Assembly (NCBI GenBank): GCA_002396645.1
Contig: DGYI01000055.1
Coordinates: 5,392 to 11,033 of the forward strand
DNA length: 5,642 bases
Reading direction: 5' to 3'
Source of the DNA: Firmicutes bacterium UBA5010
Lineage (GTDB): Bacteria > Bacillota > Clostridia > Tissierellales > Sedimentibacteraceae
Shown: positions 5,093 through 5,642 of the stretch, one piece after another
How the letters are laid out: each line of letters begins with the position of its first letter
Numbering within the stretch: the first letter of the stretch is position 1
Translations under genes and position numbers: made by a program
The notes under the pieces: model-generated
What the model was told of the DNA's origin: nothing
What the model saw: only the letters and a program-made list of their open reading frames with translations
The model's database searches: none

Positions 5093-5138
5093 ATCAACAA
5101 AGTCGATGCATCGACTCTGTTGATATATCGACTTTGTT
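5093..5138 (-). repeat. Three-part inverted repeat forming mutually exclusive hairpins
   Basis: Segment A (5093-5107, ATCAACAAAGTCGAT) pairs with segment B (5110-5124, ATCGACTCTGTTGAT) in 14 of 15 positions, or with segment C (5127-5138, ATCGACTTTGTT) in 12 of 12 positions. B and C are near-identical direct repeats, so the A:B and A:C stems exclude each other. C overlaps the stop codon of the HAD gene, and A ends 13 nt before the ribosome binding site of the DUF2500 gene. No good U-tract follows, so it is not a textbook terminator. It could end or process the HAD transcript, or act as a protein operator. Confidence 0.6.
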
Positions 5139-5642
5139 AGACATTTTGCAATATATTATATTCTATCCATTGAGCAACACCGTCTTTGTCACTGCATTCA
5201 GTTATATAACCGGCTGCCTCAATAACAGCTTTTATAGCATTGCCAACTGCCACACCATAACCGCATTCTCTTACCATTCCAATATCGTCATAATCATCAC
5301 CAAAAGCAGCAACCTCTCCTAAACTGATATTATAATATTCAGCCAAAGTTTTAACACCGTTTAGCTTTGTTGCTTCATTAGACATAATTTGAAGTAAATA
5401 TCCGTTTGCAATGCTGGTATATAACCCGCTTGGCAATAAGGATTTAATCTCATTTATTTCATTTTCATCCTCTACACCAAAAATTATTTTATCAACATCA
5501 ATTAAAATATCAACAAAATTTGTTATTATAACATTTTCTATATCTGTAAATATTTCCTTTAAGTCAAAATTAGCGTGTATGCAATCGTTAATTTCAGCAG
5601 ACACCTTTGAATCAGGGAATCTATATTTAAAGGAATAGGTCA
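5137..5642 (-). CDS. Cof-type HAD-IIB hydrolase, C-terminal fragment (5' end outside window)
   Basis: The frame is open from the window edge to TAA at 5139-5137 and supplies the last 167 residues of a haloacid dehalogenase-superfamily phosphatase. Family members usually have about 260-290 residues and dephosphorylate sugar phosphates, flavin or nucleotide metabolites using Mg2+ and an aspartyl-phosphate intermediate. Visible here are the end of the cap domain, a lysine in N-E-A-T-K-L-N-G-V-K-T-L matching the motif III region, and motif IV in the form F-G-D-D-Y-D-D-I-G-M (G-D-x-x-x-D), followed by the G-Y-G-V-A-V-G-N-A and D-G-V-A motifs of the Cof group. The catalytic D-x-D and threonine motifs lie upstream of the window. 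A GTG at 5604 could be taken for a start, but coding continues upstream of it, so it is internal. Substrate is unknown. Confidence 0.85.
   Translation of the reverse strand, partial: TYSFKYRFPDSKVSAEINDCIHANFDLKEIFTDIENVIITNFVDILIDVDKIIFGVEDENEINEIKSLLPSGLYTSIANGYLLQIMSNEATKLNGVKTLAEYYNISLGEVAAFGDDYDDIGMVRECGYGVAVGNAIKAVIEAAGYITECSDKDGVAQWIEYNILQNV

Noticed and set aside
5066..5142. Possible integron attC site: GCTTAAC (RYYYAAC) and GTTAGAC (GTTRRRY) flanking the inverted repeat, with genes all in one orientation
   Set aside because: The two degenerate 7-mers are poorly complementary to each other, the hairpin is not symmetric between them, GCTTAAC sits next to the ribosome binding site, and no similar site occurs at the other gene junctions.
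5134..5322. Plus-strand open frame of 62 codons
   Set aside because: It lies antisense within the HAD gene 3' end, has low-complexity composition, no ribosome binding site and no recognisable motif.
5411..5638. Plus-strand open frame of 75 codons
   Set aside because: It is the antisense shadow of the HAD coding sequence; Ser/Ile/Lys-rich composition comes from reading A/T-rich codons backwards.

Overview
The window is AT-rich DNA from a low-G+C Firmicute, most likely a clostridial species. The basis is the strong GGAGG/AAGGAAGG-type ribosome binding sites, A/T-ending codons, TTG start use, a sigma-A type promoter carrying a Gram-positive (DinR/Cheo-type) LexA box, and protein families common in Clostridia. 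Species cannot be named from the sequence. No mobile element, CRISPR array or structural RNA gene is visible.

All genes lie on the minus strand, so transcription runs from high to low coordinates. In that order: the 3' part of a Cof-type HAD hydrolase (5642-5137); a switch-like set of inverted repeats (5093-5138); a membrane-anchored DUF2500 protein (5062-4679); a 14-bp hairpin (4644-4674); a RimJ/RimL-type GNAT acetyltransferase (4623-4090); the frameshifted 3' end of another GNAT gene (about 4074-3950); a small GNAT (3933-3487); a larger GNAT starting at TTG (3453-2644); a well-formed promoter with an embedded LexA box (2604-2632); a YcaQ/AlkZ-like winged-helix DNA glycosylase (2480-1227); a repeat-rich control region (1108-1192); an AraC-type regulator with a GyrI-like effector domain (1085-192); and the first 20 codons of an ElaA-like GNAT (61-1).

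The genes do not form one pathway. The region is a same-strand run of small accessory functions (acetylation, DNA repair, ligand-responsive regulation) and holds parts of five GNAT genes in about 4.6 kb. The strongest biological signal is the putative SOS control of the YcaQ-like DNA glycosylase: the LexA box fills the spacer of its promoter, and the mRNA leader then carries a small upstream ORF and a strong hairpin around competing start codons. Other points of interest are the decayed GNAT 3' end, an internal ribosome binding site that could release the effector domain of the AraC regulator, and mutually exclusive hairpins after the HAD gene.
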